Assembly (NCBI RefSeq): GCF_000349845.1
Contig: NC_020829.1
Span: forward strand, 1,984,001 to 2,048,000
Direction: 5' to 3'
DNA: 64,000 nt
Source of the DNA: Pseudomonas sp. ATCC 13867
GTDB taxonomy: Bacteria > Pseudomonadota > Gammaproteobacteria > Pseudomonadales > Pseudomonadaceae
The notes beneath the pieces were generated by a model. It searched no databases and was not told the DNA's origin. It saw nothing but the letters and a program-made list of their open reading frames with translations. This document shows, piece after piece, positions 9,601-18,423 of this stretch; position 1 is the stretch's first letter, and every line of letters starts with the position of its first letter. Both the position numbers and the translations under genes were made by a program.

Positions 9601-9633
9601 AAAAACAAGGCCCCGGAAGCGGGGCCCTGTTTT
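9601..9633 (+). terminator. Rho-independent terminator of the chemotaxis operon
   Basis: The stem GGCCCC (9609-9614) / GGGGCC (9621-9626) is extended across one mismatch by an A-rich left flank pairing with TGTTTT. It lies 13 nt after the DUF2802 stop and is near-symmetric, so it could work in both directions and also serve the small minus-strand ORF at 9648-9755. Confidence 0.85.
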
Positions 9634-9647
9634 CAGCCCGCGTTCGC

Positions 9648-9755
9648 TCAGGCTTTGCGGTTCTTCGTGCCGGTATCGAAGCGCTGCGCGACAAGTCCCA
9701 GCGCGACAAGTCCCAGCGCGACGATGACCGCGGCGAGCAGCAGCGTGTAGACCAT
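9648..9755 (-). CDS. Putative 35-residue membrane miniprotein
   Basis: A short frame opposite the che operon encodes MVYTLLLAAVIVALGLVALG and then a basic tail ending TGTKNRKA. It is one membrane helix followed by a positively charged end, the usual form of single-pass bacterial miniproteins. The helix contains an in-frame duplication from a 15-bp tandem repeat at 9686-9715 (GCGCGACAAGTCCCA twice). No strong Shine-Dalgarno sequence is visible. The bidirectional terminator just beyond its stop supports a real transcript. I do not recognise it. Confidence 0.45.
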   Translation of the reverse strand: MVYTLLLAAVIVALGLVALGLVAQRFDTGTKNRKA

Positions 9756-9991
9756 TGCTGAACGGGTTCCAGCTTTCGTTCGAAGGCTTCCGCCGCGCTC
9801 TGCCGGGGAGCGAATGCTCGCGGCCCTGTACGGGGTGGGAGGCTCTGTAGTGGGGCCAGGGCGTCCGATGGATTCTTCGGAATCGTTCGTTGTAGTGCAT
9901 TAGCTACGCGTATTTCGGATTTGCCTGATAAAAATTTGGTCGGATCATCGTTAGATTGGCCCTGTCAGAAACTTTCCTGAGGGCCACCGAT

Positions 9992-10471
9992 ATGGCCGCC
10001 ATTTCGCGACGGGCTATGGTGTTGTGCGCGCATCCGGGCCGATTGATGGATTACGGCGCACTGCTCAATTGCCTGGAGTTCTATCACCTGAGCCTCTGCC
10101 AGGACCTGGACGAGGTGCGCAAGGTGCTGGCCAGCCAGCAGCGCTACAGCTTGTTCATCCACGACGACTTCGTGCCCGGCCCCGATGAGCTGGTGAGCTT
10201 GAAAACCCTTGGCCAGAGCAACGCCTTCCGCCAGTTCGTGCTGGTCGGGAGCTACAGCGCTGAAGAAAAGACCGGGCTCTTCCAGTGGGCGTGGCGGCAT
10301 CGCGTGCCGCTGCTGCGGGTGCTGGACAAGCCGGTCTCCCTGGCGCAGTTGCGTGAGATCACCGACAGCCTGGTGCTCTACCACGGCGAGGATGAGCAGC
10401 CGATTCGAGCATCCGTGAGCGAGCTCCAGGATTACCAGGTGCCCGAGACGCCGCGCCGAGGCCGTGCCTGA
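9992..10471 (+). CDS. Degenerate receiver-like protein of unknown function
   Basis: 159 residues after ATG 9992, with GAGGG upstream; an in-frame TTG at 9956 is the alternative. The order of segments recalls a response-regulator receiver: MVLCAHPGR (strand 1), YSLFIHDDFVPG (strand 3 with an Asp pair), FRQFVLVGSYS (strand 4) and LRVLDKPVSLAQL, which carries the Lys-Pro of receivers. The acidic pair expected after strand 1 is absent, so phosphorylation as in CheY is doubtful. It follows the che operon with its own spacing. The function is unknown and the receiver relationship is inferred from pattern only. Confidence 0.65.
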   Translation: MAAISRRAMVLCAHPGRLMDYGALLNCLEFYHLSLCQDLDEVRKVLASQQRYSLFIHDDFVPGPDELVSLKTLGQSNAFRQFVLVGSYSAEEKTGLFQWAWRHRVPLLRVLDKPVSLAQLREITDSLVLYHGEDEQPIRASVSELQDYQVPETPRRGRA

Positions 10472-10480
10472 GGTCGAGCG

Positions 10481-10816
10481 CTATCGGTCGGTCCGGGGGC
10501 CGGGTCCTTCCAACTGCAGCGGTTCGCCAGCGGGGGCCGTTGCGTCCAGCGGGCTCTTGCCTTTCAGGTACCAGGCGAAGGCGATGATCTCGGCGATGGT
10601 GCGATAGAGCGCCTCGGGAATCGCTTCGCCCAGCTCCAGCCGAGCCAGCAGGCGCACCAGGTCGGCGTTCTCGTAGATCGGCACGTCGTGATGGCGCGCG
10701 ATGGCGAGGATGGTTTCGGCCAGTTCGTCGTCGCCCTTGGCCGTGAGGGTCGGTGCGCTCTGCCCGTCGTAGTTGAGGGCGATGACCTGGCGCGGGGCTT
10801 TCTTCGACATGCTCAT
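10481..10816 (-). CDS. FlhB C-terminal-domain-like protein (FhlB/YlqH type)
   Basis: 111 residues resembling only the cytoplasmic C-terminal domain of the flagellar export switch FlhB: VIALNYDGQSAPTLTAKGDD, ARHHDVPIYENADLVRLLA and the ELGEAIPEALYRTIAEIIAF helix. The NPTH autocleavage motif is absent, as in stand-alone FlhB-like proteins. Its start codon overlaps the stop of the upstream FliK-like gene (TCAT on the plus strand, ATGA in the gene), so the pair is one operon. A role in flagellar export substrate switching is plausible but not shown. Confidence 0.8.
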   Translation of the reverse strand: MSMSKKAPRQVIALNYDGQSAPTLTAKGDDELAETILAIARHHDVPIYENADLVRLLARLELGEAIPEALYRTIAEIIAFAWYLKGKSPLDATAPAGEPLQLEGPGPRTDR

Positions 10817-12384
10817 GCGGTTTCATCCACCCAGCGTTGCTCCACGGCGGTCCGTGTACCTTGGGGCGGTTTGCCCAGGTTGCAGGACAGTTCGCCAACG
10901 CTGAGTCCGGCGTCGTTCAGGCGCTGGCGCAGGGCGCCCAGCTCGCGGTCGATCAGGCTGGCGGTGCTGGCGCGCTCGGCCCAGAGCTGGCTGGTGATGC
11001 TGCCGTGGGCGAGGGTGGCCTGGGCTTGCAGCGGACCGAGCGGGTCGAGGTCGAAGGCCAGTTCCACGCGCCAGAGCGTGTCGGGCTGCTCGCGTTCGCT
11101 GCCTTGTCGTTCTTCCTGCTGAATGCGTACTTGCAGTGGCACCAGGTTGTGCTGCTGGCGCAGGGGGATTTCCATCTGCCAGGTGTTGAGCAGGGTGCCG
11201 TCGGGCAGCACTTCGTTCTGCGACAGGCTGGACAACTGGTGGGTCTGCAGGCGCGCCACCGCGGCGGCGGCCAGCTTGAGCAGGGATTCCAGGTCGCCGT
11301 CTTCCTCCAGTTGGCGCGCCAGGCGGCTGGGCAGCGGGAAACCGACCGGCGACGGCGTACGTCCGCCCGTCTGGCCGATTACGCCAAGGGCATTGCGTAC
11401 GAAGGCCGGCAGCGACTGCGCCAGATGGCTGGCTCCGGCCAGGGCGTTGCCCGAGAGATTGCCCAGCACCGAGGCGGCAGTGCCGTTCTGGGCGGGCAGC
11501 AACTGGGCGATCAGGCGCAGCAGATTGCCCTTGAGGTCCTGTGGCAAACCTTCCGCACCGCGCAACAGTTGGGCTTCGAGGAATACGCCGCTCTGCTGGA
11601 TGGCCTGGGCCACGCCCTTGGCGTCGCCGAGTTGGCGGGGCTCGGGGAGGGCGCTCAGCAGCTTGTCCACCGCCTGTCGCAGCTCGGGGCTGAGCGATTG
11701 GCCGCGTCCCGCGCCCTGCAGCGCGTGGAACAGTCCTTCCAGCGAGCCTTGCCGGCCCTGCTGGGCGGCCAGTTGCTGGTTGAGGTCGAGCTGGTCGAGA
11801 CGGCTGGTCAGCGGCAGGAACTGCAGGGCCTGCTGGCCCTGGACCCGCGCGCTGAGCAGGCTGCCCAGGGGCAGCGAGTGGGGCGACTCGAGACTCAACT
11901 GGCGTCCCGCCAGTGGTGTGTTCAGCAGGCGGACCAGCACCTGGTAGAGGGCCTGGTCCGCCTTGCCCTGGGCGATCAGTTGGCTGGCTTCGACCTTGCC
12001 CTGCAGCAGGGTGCCTACCGGCAGCAGGTCGAGGTCTAGGCTGTCCAGGGGCGCCTGTCCGGCCATGCCCTGGTTCAGCAGGGTGACGGCAAGGTGGGTC
12101 TGGGACAGCGCCGACAGTTGCAGCGTGCTGCCCTGGGGCAGGGCTTGCGGGCTTTCCGCGCTGACCAGGGTCTGTTGGCCGCTGGCCAGCGTCAGGCGCA
12201 GCAGGAGTTGGAAGCTGACCTGGGTGTCGCGTACCGCGACGACTTCGGCCAGCGCCTTTTCACCCGGCGGTAGCAGGTCGCCCAGGCTCTGCGCGAGCTT
12301 GAGGGTCAGCTCCGCGGCGCTTGGGGCGCTGCGCGACGGCGGCGTGGGAGGGAGCGGGCGGGGAGCGCCAATTTCGCTCGGCAT
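10813..12384 (-). CDS. FliK-like flagellar hook-length control domain protein
   Basis: 523-residue, Gln/Leu/Ala-rich protein. The long N-terminal and middle part has little sequence character. The C-terminal region (WQMEIPLRQQHNLVPLQVRI ... LWRVELAFDLDPLGPLQAQA ... LSVGELSCNLGKPP) matches the FliK C-terminal domain, which interacts with FlhB. It is coupled by 4 nt to the FlhB-like gene, which fits a ruler/switch pair. It is not the canonical fliK, which in Pseudomonas lies elsewhere; a paralogue is the best description. Confidence 0.75.
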   Translation of the reverse strand: MPSEIGAPRPLPPTPPSRSAPSAAELTLKLAQSLGDLLPPGEKALAEVVAVRDTQVSFQLLLRLTLASGQQTLVSAESPQALPQGSTLQLSALSQTHLAVTLLNQGMAGQAPLDSLDLDLLPVGTLLQGKVEASQLIAQGKADQALYQVLVRLLNTPLAGRQLSLESPHSLPLGSLLSARVQGQQALQFLPLTSRLDQLDLNQQLAAQQGRQGSLEGLFHALQGAGRGQSLSPELRQAVDKLLSALPEPRQLGDAKGVAQAIQQSGVFLEAQLLRGAEGLPQDLKGNLLRLIAQLLPAQNGTAASVLGNLSGNALAGASHLAQSLPAFVRNALGVIGQTGGRTPSPVGFPLPSRLARQLEEDGDLESLLKLAAAAVARLQTHQLSSLSQNEVLPDGTLLNTWQMEIPLRQQHNLVPLQVRIQQEERQGSEREQPDTLWRVELAFDLDPLGPLQAQATLAHGSITSQLWAERASTASLIDRELGALRQRLNDAGLSVGELSCNLGKPPQGTRTAVEQRWVDETA

Positions 12385-12552
12385 CGGAGACCTGCAGGGT
12401 AGCGGGACGGGTTGACGCCCAGTGTATCGGCGTGCGCTGCGGGCACTTTAGACCGTCCGGCGGCGACGGGGCGGCTCAGGGAAGGGCGGGGTGCGCTGTT
12501 TTGACGTTACACCCTGTCGAAAAACCTGACGTCGGGCGTAGGAACGGCTGTG

Positions 12553-12558
12553 TATAAT
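12553..12558 (+). promoter_or_regulatory. Candidate -10 element of the ccm operon promoter
   Basis: A perfect TATAAT sits in the divergent gap between the FliK-like gene and ccmA, 85 nt before the ccmA start. No convincing -35 lies 16-18 bp upstream: CTGACG at 12526-12531 is spaced 21 bp, so only the -10 is supported. This is the only obvious sigma-70 signal before the ccm operon. Confidence 0.45.
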
Positions 12559-12642
12559 GCGCCGCCCGAGGCCGTGCTTGGCGGCCCGGACGGTATGGCC
12601 GCATTTTTGCTCCACTGACTGTTTTCTGCCCGACGGTTGCCG

Positions 12643-13299
12643 ATGTCCTTGACCCATCCACTTCTCGAAACCGTGGCGCTCGCTTGCGAGCGGGACTGGC
12701 GCATGCTGTTCGAGCGTCTCGATTTGCGACTGGGCGCTGGCGAGATGCTACAGATCGTCGGCCCCAACGGTAGCGGCAAGACCAGCCTGCTGCGCCTGCT
12801 CAGCGGGCTGATGCAGCCCACCGCCGGCGACGTGCTGCTCAATGGCAAGCCCCTGCGCGATCAGCGCGGCGAACTGGCCCGCCTGCTGCTGTGGATCGGT
12901 CACGCCGCCGGCATCAAAGGCCTGCTCAGCGCCGAGGAGAACCTCGCCTGGCTCTGTGCCCTGCACCAGCCGGCCAGCCGCGACGCCATCTGGGAAGCCC
13001 TGGCCGCCGTCGGCCTGCGCGGTTTCGAAGACGTTCCCTGCCACACCCTGTCCGCCGGCCAGCAGCGCCGCGTGGCCCTGGCGCGCCTGTACCTGGATGC
13101 GCCGCCGCTGTGGATCCTCGACGAACCCTTCACCGCCCTCGACAAGCAGGGCGTGGCGCAACTGGAGGAGCACCTGGCCGGCCATTGCGAGCGCGGCGGC
13201 CTGGTCGTGTTGACCACCCACCACACCCTGGAGCGGATGCCCGAGGGGTATCGGGCGCTCGATCTCGGCCAGCATGCGCGTGAGGTAGCGGCCCGATGA
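12643..13299 (+). CDS. ccmA: Cytochrome c maturation ABC transporter ATPase CcmA
   Basis: ATPase of the CcmABCD complex, which releases holo-CcmE loaded with haem. In 218 residues it shows Walker [13 protein letters not shown] signature [14 protein letters not shown], Walker [13 protein letters not shown] and the H-loop TTHHTLE. ATG 12643 is chosen; an in-frame TTG at 12637 is possible and neither has a clear Shine-Dalgarno sequence. The end overlaps ccmB by 4 nt. It is the first gene of a complete System I operon. Confidence 0.95.
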   Translation: MSLTHPLLETVALACERDWRMLFERLDLRLGAGEMLQIVGPNGSGKTSLLRLLSGLMQPTAGDVLLNGKPLRDQRGELARLLLWIGHAAGIKGLLSAEENLAWLCALHQPASRDAIWEALAAVGLRGFEDVPCHTLSAGQQRRVALARLYLDAPPLWILDEPFTALDKQGVAQLEEHLAGHCERGGLVVLTTHHTLERMPEGYRALDLGQHAREVAAR

Positions 13300-13967
13300 G
13301 CAGCGTCTTCACCCTGTTGCTCGCTCGCGAGACCCGCCTGCTGTTCCGCCGTCCGGCGGAGTTGGCCAACCCGCTGGTGTTCTTCGCCATCGTCATCGCG
13401 ATGTTCCCGCTGGCGGTCGGCCCCGAATCGGAAATGCTCAAGAACCTCTCGCCGGGCCTGGTCTGGGTCGCGGCATTGCTGGCGGTGCTGCTGTCGCTGG
13501 ATGGCCTGTTCCGCAGCGACTTCGAGGATGGTTCGCTGGAGCAGTGGGTCCTTTCGCCGCACCCCCTGCCACTTCTGGTACTGGCCAAAGTACTGGCACA
13601 CTGGCTGATTTCGGGGCTGGCGCTCGTTCTGCTGTCCCCGCTGTTCGCGCTCATGCTGGGTCTGCCGGCGCGCTGCCTGCCGGACCTGCTGTTGTCACTG
13701 TTGCTGGGTACGCCGGTCCTGAGCCTGCTGGGCGCGGTGGGTGCGGCACTGACGGTGGGCCTGAAGCGCGGCGGCCTGCTGCTGGCGCTGCTGATCCTGC
13801 CGCTGTACATACCCGTGCTGATCCTCGGCAGCGGTGCGCTGCAGGCCTCCCTGCAGGGGTTGCCGACCGCCGGGCACCTGTTGTGGCTGGCCAGCCTGAC
13901 GGCGTTAGCATTGACGCTGACGCCCTTTGCCATCGCCGCCGGGCTGAAGATCAGCGTCGGCGAGTGA
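13296..13967 (+). CDS. ccmB: Haem exporter membrane subunit CcmB
   Basis: Membrane partner of CcmA; 223 residues with about six hydrophobic helices. The N-terminus [20 protein letters not shown] and the segment [20 protein letters not shown] are family hallmarks. The start overlaps the ccmA stop (ATGA). Together with CcmA, CcmC and CcmD it forms the haem-handling ABC complex of the inner membrane. The 70-nt gap to ccmC is the largest in the operon. Confidence 0.95.
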   Translation: MSSVFTLLLARETRLLFRRPAELANPLVFFAIVIAMFPLAVGPESEMLKNLSPGLVWVAALLAVLLSLDGLFRSDFEDGSLEQWVLSPHPLPLLVLAKVLAHWLISGLALVLLSPLFALMLGLPARCLPDLLLSLLLGTPVLSLLGAVGAALTVGLKRGGLLLALLILPLYIPVLILGSGALQASLQGLPTAGHLLWLASLTALALTLTPFAIAAGLKISVGE

Positions 13968-14034
13968 ACGAACGATCGCCGGATCGGGAAACGGTACCGG
14001 CGACTGAAACTAGAGCCCTGAATTACAGAGCCTG

Positions 14035-14781
14035 ATGATGAACTGGACTTGGTTTCACAAGCTTGGGTCGCCCAAGTGGTTCTACGAGATCAGCGGACGC
14101 TGGATGCCCTGGTTCGCCGTCGCCGCGGCGCTGCTGATGAGCGTCGGCATCGTCTGGGGCCTGGCCTTCGCGCCGCCGGACTACCAGCAGGGCGACAGCT
14201 TCCGCATCATCTATATCCACGTTCCGGCGGCGTTCCTCGCCCAGTCCTGCTATGTGATGCTGGCCGTGGCCGGCGCCATCGGCCTGATCTGGAAGATGAA
14301 GATCGCCGACGTCGCCGTGCAGTGCGCCGCACCTATCGGTGCCTGGATGACCTTCGTCGCGCTGGTCACCGGCGCCATCTGGGGCAAGCCGACCTGGGGC
14401 GCCTGGTGGGTGTGGGACGCGCGCCTGACCTCGATGCTGATCCTGCTGTTCCTCTATTTCGGCGTCATCGCCCTCGGCCAGGCGATCACCAACCGCGACA
14501 GCGCGGCCAAGGCCTGTGCGGTGCTGGCAATCGTCGGCGTGGTGAACATCCCGATCATCAAGTACTCGGTGGACTGGTGGAACACCCTGCACCAGCCGGC
14601 CACCTTCACCCTCACCGAGAAGCCGCCGATGCCGCCGGAGATGTGGATTCCGCTGCTGCTCATGGTCGCCGGCTTCTACTGCTTCTTCGCCGTGGTGCTC
14701 TTGATGCGCATGCGCCTGGAAGTGCTCAAGCGCGAGGCCCGTGCGAGCTGGGTCAAGGCTGAAGTGGAGCGCGTGCTATGA
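14035..14781 (+). CDS. ccmC: Haem exporter protein CcmC
   Basis: Haem-handling protein that presents haem to CcmE. The 248-residue frame has six membrane helices and the tryptophan-rich [12 protein letters not shown] motif. Conserved periplasmic histidines lie in [10 protein letters not shown] and [13 protein letters not shown]. Two consecutive ATG codons (14035 and 14038) could start translation; MNWTW at 14038 is the form usual in Pseudomonas. The stop overlaps the ccmD start by 4 nt. Confidence 0.95.
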   Translation: MMNWTWFHKLGSPKWFYEISGRWMPWFAVAAALLMSVGIVWGLAFAPPDYQQGDSFRIIYIHVPAAFLAQSCYVMLAVAGAIGLIWKMKIADVAVQCAAPIGAWMTFVALVTGAIWGKPTWGAWWVWDARLTSMLILLFLYFGVIALGQAITNRDSAAKACAVLAIVGVVNIPIIKYSVDWWNTLHQPATFTLTEKPPMPPEMWIPLLLMVAGFYCFFAVVLLMRMRLEVLKREARASWVKAEVERVL

Positions 14782-14954
14782 GTTTCCAGTCCTTCGGTGA
14801 TTTCCTCGCTATGGGGCATCATGGCCCTTATGTGTGGTCCGCCTACGCCATCAGTCTGGTGGTGCTGGCGATCAACGTCGTCTCGCCGCTGCTGGCGCGC
14901 CGGCGATACCTGCAAGAAGAGGCGCGTCGTCTGCGCCGGGAGGCCAACAAGTGA
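14778..14954 (+). CDS. ccmD: Haem exporter protein CcmD
   Basis: 58-residue single-pass membrane protein. The N-terminus has [20 protein letters not shown], with the conserved Tyr/Trp and the membrane helix, followed by a basic, Arg/Glu-rich cytoplasmic tail ([19 protein letters not shown]). In System I, CcmD bridges CcmC and CcmE and is needed to release holo-CcmE. It begins inside the ccmC stop (ATGA) and ends overlapping the GTG start of ccmE. Confidence 0.93.
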   Translation: MSFQSFGDFLAMGHHGPYVWSAYAISLVVLAINVVSPLLARRRYLQEEARRLRREANK

Positions 14955-15436
14955 ATCCGGTCCGCAAGAAGCGCCTGTACATCGTACTCGCCATCGTCGC
15001 CGGCGTGGGCGTCGCCGTCAGCCTGGCGCTGTCGGCGCTGCAGCAGAACATCAACCTGTTCTACACCCCGACCCAGATCGCCAACGGCGAGGCCCCGCAC
15101 GACACGCGCATCCGCGCCGGCGGCATGGTGGAGAAGGGCTCGCTCAAGCGCTCCGCGGATTCGCTGGACGTGGAGTTCGTGGTCACCGACTTCGCCAAGG
15201 AAGTCACGGTGAAGTACCGCGGCATCCTCCCGGACCTGTTCCGCGAAGGGCAGGGCATCGTCGCCCTGGGCAAGATCGACGCCAATGGCGTGCTGACCGC
15301 CGATGAAGTGCTGGCCAAGCACGACGAGAAATACATGCCGCCGGAAGTCACCAAGGCGCTCAAGGACAGCGGCAAGCTGGAGCACTACGAAGCCAGCCAG
15401 AGCGGCAACGCCGCGCCTCAGCAGGGGAGCAACTGA
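14951..15436 (+). CDS. ccmE: Periplasmic haem chaperone CcmE
   Basis: Covalently binds haem and carries it from CcmABCD to CcmF/CcmH. 161 residues: a basic start (NPVRKKR), an N-terminal membrane anchor, and a beta-barrel domain containing [14 protein letters not shown] and [16 protein letters not shown]. The haem-binding histidine lies in [14 protein letters not shown], the family's HxxxY motif. The start is GTG 14951, overlapping the ccmD stop (GTGA). The C-terminal tail is hydrophilic and variable. Confidence 0.95.
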   Translation: MNPVRKKRLYIVLAIVAGVGVAVSLALSALQQNINLFYTPTQIANGEAPHDTRIRAGGMVEKGSLKRSADSLDVEFVVTDFAKEVTVKYRGILPDLFREGQGIVALGKIDANGVLTADEVLAKHDEKYMPPEVTKALKDSGKLEHYEASQSGNAAPQQGSN

Positions 15437-15437
15437 C

Positions 15438-17411
15438 ATGGTTCCCGAACTCGGCCACCTTTCGCTGATCCTCGCGCTGTGCATGGCGCTGGTGATGTCC
15501 TTCTTCCCGCTGATCGGCGCCTGGCGCGGCGATCGCCAGTGGATGAGCCTGGCGCGCCCGGCGGCCTGGGGGCAGTTCGCCTTCCTGCTGTTCTCCTTCG
15601 GCTGCCTGAGCTGGGCCTTCCTCCACGATGATTTCTCGGTGGCCTACGTCGCCAGCAACTCCAACAGCGCGCTGCCCTGGTTCTACAAGTTCAGCGCCGT
15701 GTGGGGCGCCCACGAAGGCTCGCTGCTGCTCTGGGCGCTGATTCTCGGCGGCTGGACCTTCGCCGTGTCGGTGTTCTCCCGCCAGTTGCCGGAAGTGATG
15801 CTGGCCCGCGTACTCGCCGTGATGGGCATGATCAGCACCGGCTTCCTGCTGTTCCTGATCATCACCTCCAACCCCTTCAGCCGTTTGCTGCCGCAGGTGC
15901 CGGCCGACGGCAACGACCTCAACCCGTTGCTGCAGGACCCCGGCCTGATCTTCCACCCGCCGATGCTCTACATGGGCTACGTGGGCTTCTCGGTGGCCTT
16001 CGCCTTCGCCATCGCCGCGCTGCTCGGCGGCCGCCTCGACGCCGCCTGGGCGCGCTGGTCGCGTCCGTGGACCCTGGTGGCCTGGACCTTCCTCGGCATC
16101 GGCATCGTGCTCGGCTCCTGGTGGGCCTACTACGAGTTGGGCTGGGGCGGCTGGTGGTTCTGGGACCCGGTGGAAAACGCCTCCTTCATGCCCTGGCTGG
16201 TGGGCACCGCGCTGATCCACTCGCTGGCGGTGACCGAGAAGCGCGGCGTGTTCAAGAGCTGGACCGTGCTGCTGGCCATCGCGGCCTTCTCCCTGAGCCT
16301 GCTGGGCACCTTCCTGGTCCGCTCCGGCGTACTGACCTCGGTGCACGCCTTCGCCTCCGACCCCGAGCGCGGCGTGTTCGTCCTCGCCTTCCTGCTGATG
16401 GTGGTCGGTGGCTCACTGACGCTGTTCGCCCTGCGCGCGCCGGTGGTCAAGAGTCAGGTCGGCTTCGCCCTGTGGTCCCGCGAGACCCTGCTACTGCTGA
16501 ACAACCTGATCCTGGTGGTCACCGCCTCGATGATCCTGCTGGGCACCCTCTACCCGCTGGTGCTCGACGCCATCAGCGGCGCCAAGCTGTCGGTCGGTCC
16601 GCCGTACTTCAACGCGCTGTTCGTGCCGCTGATCGCCATCCTCATGCTGGCCCTGGCGGTCGGCGTGCTGGTGCGCTGGAAGGACACCCCGACCCGCTGG
16701 CTGCGCGGCATGCTCACCCCGGTGCTGATCGGTACCCTGGTGCTGGGCGTGGCCGGCAGCTTCCTCTATGGCGAGTTGCACTGGGAAGTGCTGACGGTGT
16801 TCCTGCTGGCCGCCTGGGTGGTGCTGGCCGGCGTGCGTGACTTCTTCGACAAGGTCCGCCACAAGGGGGTAATCGCCGGTGCCGCGGGCCTCAATCGCAG
16901 CTACTGGGGCATGCAGCTGGCGCACTTCGGTATCGCCATCTGCGCCATCGGCGTGGTCCTCACCAGCCAGTTCAGCGCCCAGCGCGACCTGCGCATGGAG
17001 CCGGGCGAGTCGGTGGAGCTGGCCGGTTACCAGTTCCGCTTCGAGGGCACCCATCACTTCGAAGGCCCGAACTTCACCTCCGACAAGGGCACCATCCGCG
17101 TGACCCGCGACGGTTCCGAAGTGGCGGTGCTGCACCCGGAGAAGCGTCTGTACAGTGTGCAGAACTCGATGATGACCGAGGCCGGCATCCACGGCAGCCT
17201 GACCCGCGACCTCTACGTCGCCCTGGGTGAGCCGCTGGAGAACGGCGCCTGGGCAGTGCGGGTGCACATCAAGCCGTTCGTGCGCTTCATCTGGCTGGGC
17301 GGCCTGATGATGGCCCTGGGTGGCGTGCTGGCGGCGCTGGACCGTCGCTACCGCCTGAAAGTGAAAACGCGTGTACGCGAGGCCCTGGGCCTCGCCGGAC
17401 AGGGAGCCTGA
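15438..17411 (+). CDS. ccmF: Cytochrome c haem lyase subunit CcmF
   Basis: Large polytopic membrane protein (657 residues, more than 12 hydrophobic segments) that attaches haem from holo-CcmE to apocytochrome c. The tryptophan-rich motif GWGGWWFWDPVENASFMPWL and the flanking conserved histidines (YKFSAVWGAHEGSLLLW; LIFHPPMLYMGY) are visible. It starts at ATG 15438, one base after the ccmE stop, with CAGGGGAG just upstream. Confidence 0.96.
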   Translation: MVPELGHLSLILALCMALVMSFFPLIGAWRGDRQWMSLARPAAWGQFAFLLFSFGCLSWAFLHDDFSVAYVASNSNSALPWFYKFSAVWGAHEGSLLLWALILGGWTFAVSVFSRQLPEVMLARVLAVMGMISTGFLLFLIITSNPFSRLLPQVPADGNDLNPLLQDPGLIFHPPMLYMGYVGFSVAFAFAIAALLGGRLDAAWARWSRPWTLVAWTFLGIGIVLGSWWAYYELGWGGWWFWDPVENASFMPWLVGTALIHSLAVTEKRGVFKSWTVLLAIAAFSLSLLGTFLVRSGVLTSVHAFASDPERGVFVLAFLLMVVGGSLTLFALRAPVVKSQVGFALWSRETLLLLNNLILVVTASMILLGTLYPLVLDAISGAKLSVGPPYFNALFVPLIAILMLALAVGVLVRWKDTPTRWLRGMLTPVLIGTLVLGVAGSFLYGELHWEVLTVFLLAAWVVLAGVRDFFDKVRHKGVIAGAAGLNRSYWGMQLAHFGIAICAIGVVLTSQFSAQRDLRMEPGESVELAGYQFRFEGTHHFEGPNFTSDKGTIRVTRDGSEVAVLHPEKRLYSVQNSMMTEAGIHGSLTRDLYVALGEPLENGAWAVRVHIKPFVRFIWLGGLMMALGGVLAALDRRYRLKVKTRVREALGLAGQGA

Positions 17412-17413
17412 GT

Positions 17414-17956
17414 GTGAAGCGTGCGATCCTGCTGTTGCCCCTGGCGATCTTCCTGGTCGTCGCGGTATTCCTCTTCCGTGGCCTGTGGCTGGACCCCAGC
17501 GAGCTGCCCTCGGCGTTGATCGGCAAGCCGTTCCCGGCGTTCTCCCTGCCCAGCGTCACCGAGCCGGGCAAGACCTATACCGAGGCCGACCTCAAGGGCA
17601 AGCCGGCGCTGGTCAACGTCTGGGGCACCTGGTGCCCGACCTGCCGCTTCGAGCATCCGGTGCTCACCGACCTGGCCGCCAAGGGCGTGGTGATCTACGG
17701 CATCAACTACAAGGACGATGGCGCTGCCGCACAGAAGTGGCTCAAGGAGCTGCACAACCCCTACCTGATGAACATCGCCGACGCGCAGGGCACCCTGGGC
17801 CTCGACCTGGGCGTCTACGGCGCGCCGGAGACCTACATCATCGACAAGGACGGCATCATCCGCCACAAGCTGGTCGGCGCCGTCGACGAGAAGGTCTGGC
17901 GTGAACAGCTGGCGCCGATCTACCAGGGCCTGGTCGACGAGGCGGAGGGCAAATGA
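17414..17956 (+). CDS. ccmG: Thiol:disulfide interchange protein CcmG (DsbE)
   Basis: Membrane-anchored thioredoxin-like protein of 180 residues that keeps the haem-binding cysteines of apocytochrome c reduced. It has an N-terminal anchor (AILLLPLAIFLVVAVFLF), the active site WGTWCPTCRFEHP, the typical YGINYKDDGAAAQKWL segment and the cis-proline region VYGAPETYIID. It starts at GTG 17414, two bases after the ccmF stop, and overlaps ccmH by 4 nt. Confidence 0.95.
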   Translation: MKRAILLLPLAIFLVVAVFLFRGLWLDPSELPSALIGKPFPAFSLPSVTEPGKTYTEADLKGKPALVNVWGTWCPTCRFEHPVLTDLAAKGVVIYGINYKDDGAAAQKWLKELHNPYLMNIADAQGTLGLDLGVYGAPETYIIDKDGIIRHKLVGAVDEKVWREQLAPIYQGLVDEAEGK

Positions 17957-18423
17957 AGCGTCTGCTTGCCGCCGCCGCGCTGGGGCTTTGCCTGACCGGC
18001 ATCGCCCACGCCGCCATCGACACCTACGAGTTCGCCAATGACGCCGAGCGCGCGCGCTTCCGCGACCTGACCACCGAGTTGCGCTGCCCCAAGTGCCAGA
18101 ACCAGGATATCGCCGACTCCAACGCGCCCATCGCCGCCGACCTGCGCAAGCAGATCTACACCCAGTTGCAGGCCGGCAAGAGCAAACAGCAGATCATCGA
18201 CTACATGGTCGACCGCTATGGCGAGTTCGTGCGCTACAAGCCCGAAGTCAGCGAGCGCACCTGGCTGCTCTGGTTCGGCCCTGCCGCGCTGCTGGGCCTG
18301 GGCGTGATCGTCATCGGCGCCATCGTCGTCCGTCGCCGTCGCCCGGCCGCTGCCACCTCCACCACGCTGTCCGCCGAGGAGCAGGCGCGTCTCGACCAAT
18401 TGCTGGATAACCAAGACAAATGA
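17953..18423 (+). CDS. ccmH: Cytochrome c-type biogenesis protein CcmH (CycL)
   Basis: 156 residues with a signal peptide ([17 protein letters not shown]), the redox motif [19 protein letters not shown] (Cys-x-x-Cys), and a C-terminal membrane anchor around [20 protein letters not shown]. This is the short CcmH form; the TPR part found fused in E. coli CcmH is encoded separately here by ccmI. CcmH works with CcmG to reduce the CXXCH motif and with CcmF in haem ligation. The stop overlaps the ccmI start. Confidence 0.95.
   Translation: MKRLLAAAALGLCLTGIAHAAIDTYEFANDAERARFRDLTTELRCPKCQNQDIADSNAPIAADLRKQIYTQLQAGKSKQQIIDYMVDRYGEFVRYKPEVSERTWLLWFGPAALLGLGVIVIGAIVVRRRRPAAATSTTLSAEEQARLDQLLDNQDK

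Noticed and set aside
10837..12039. 400-residue plus-strand frame within the FliK-like gene
   Set aside because: It is antisense to the FliK-like gene, is Gln/Gly-rich without domains, and has no ribosome binding site.
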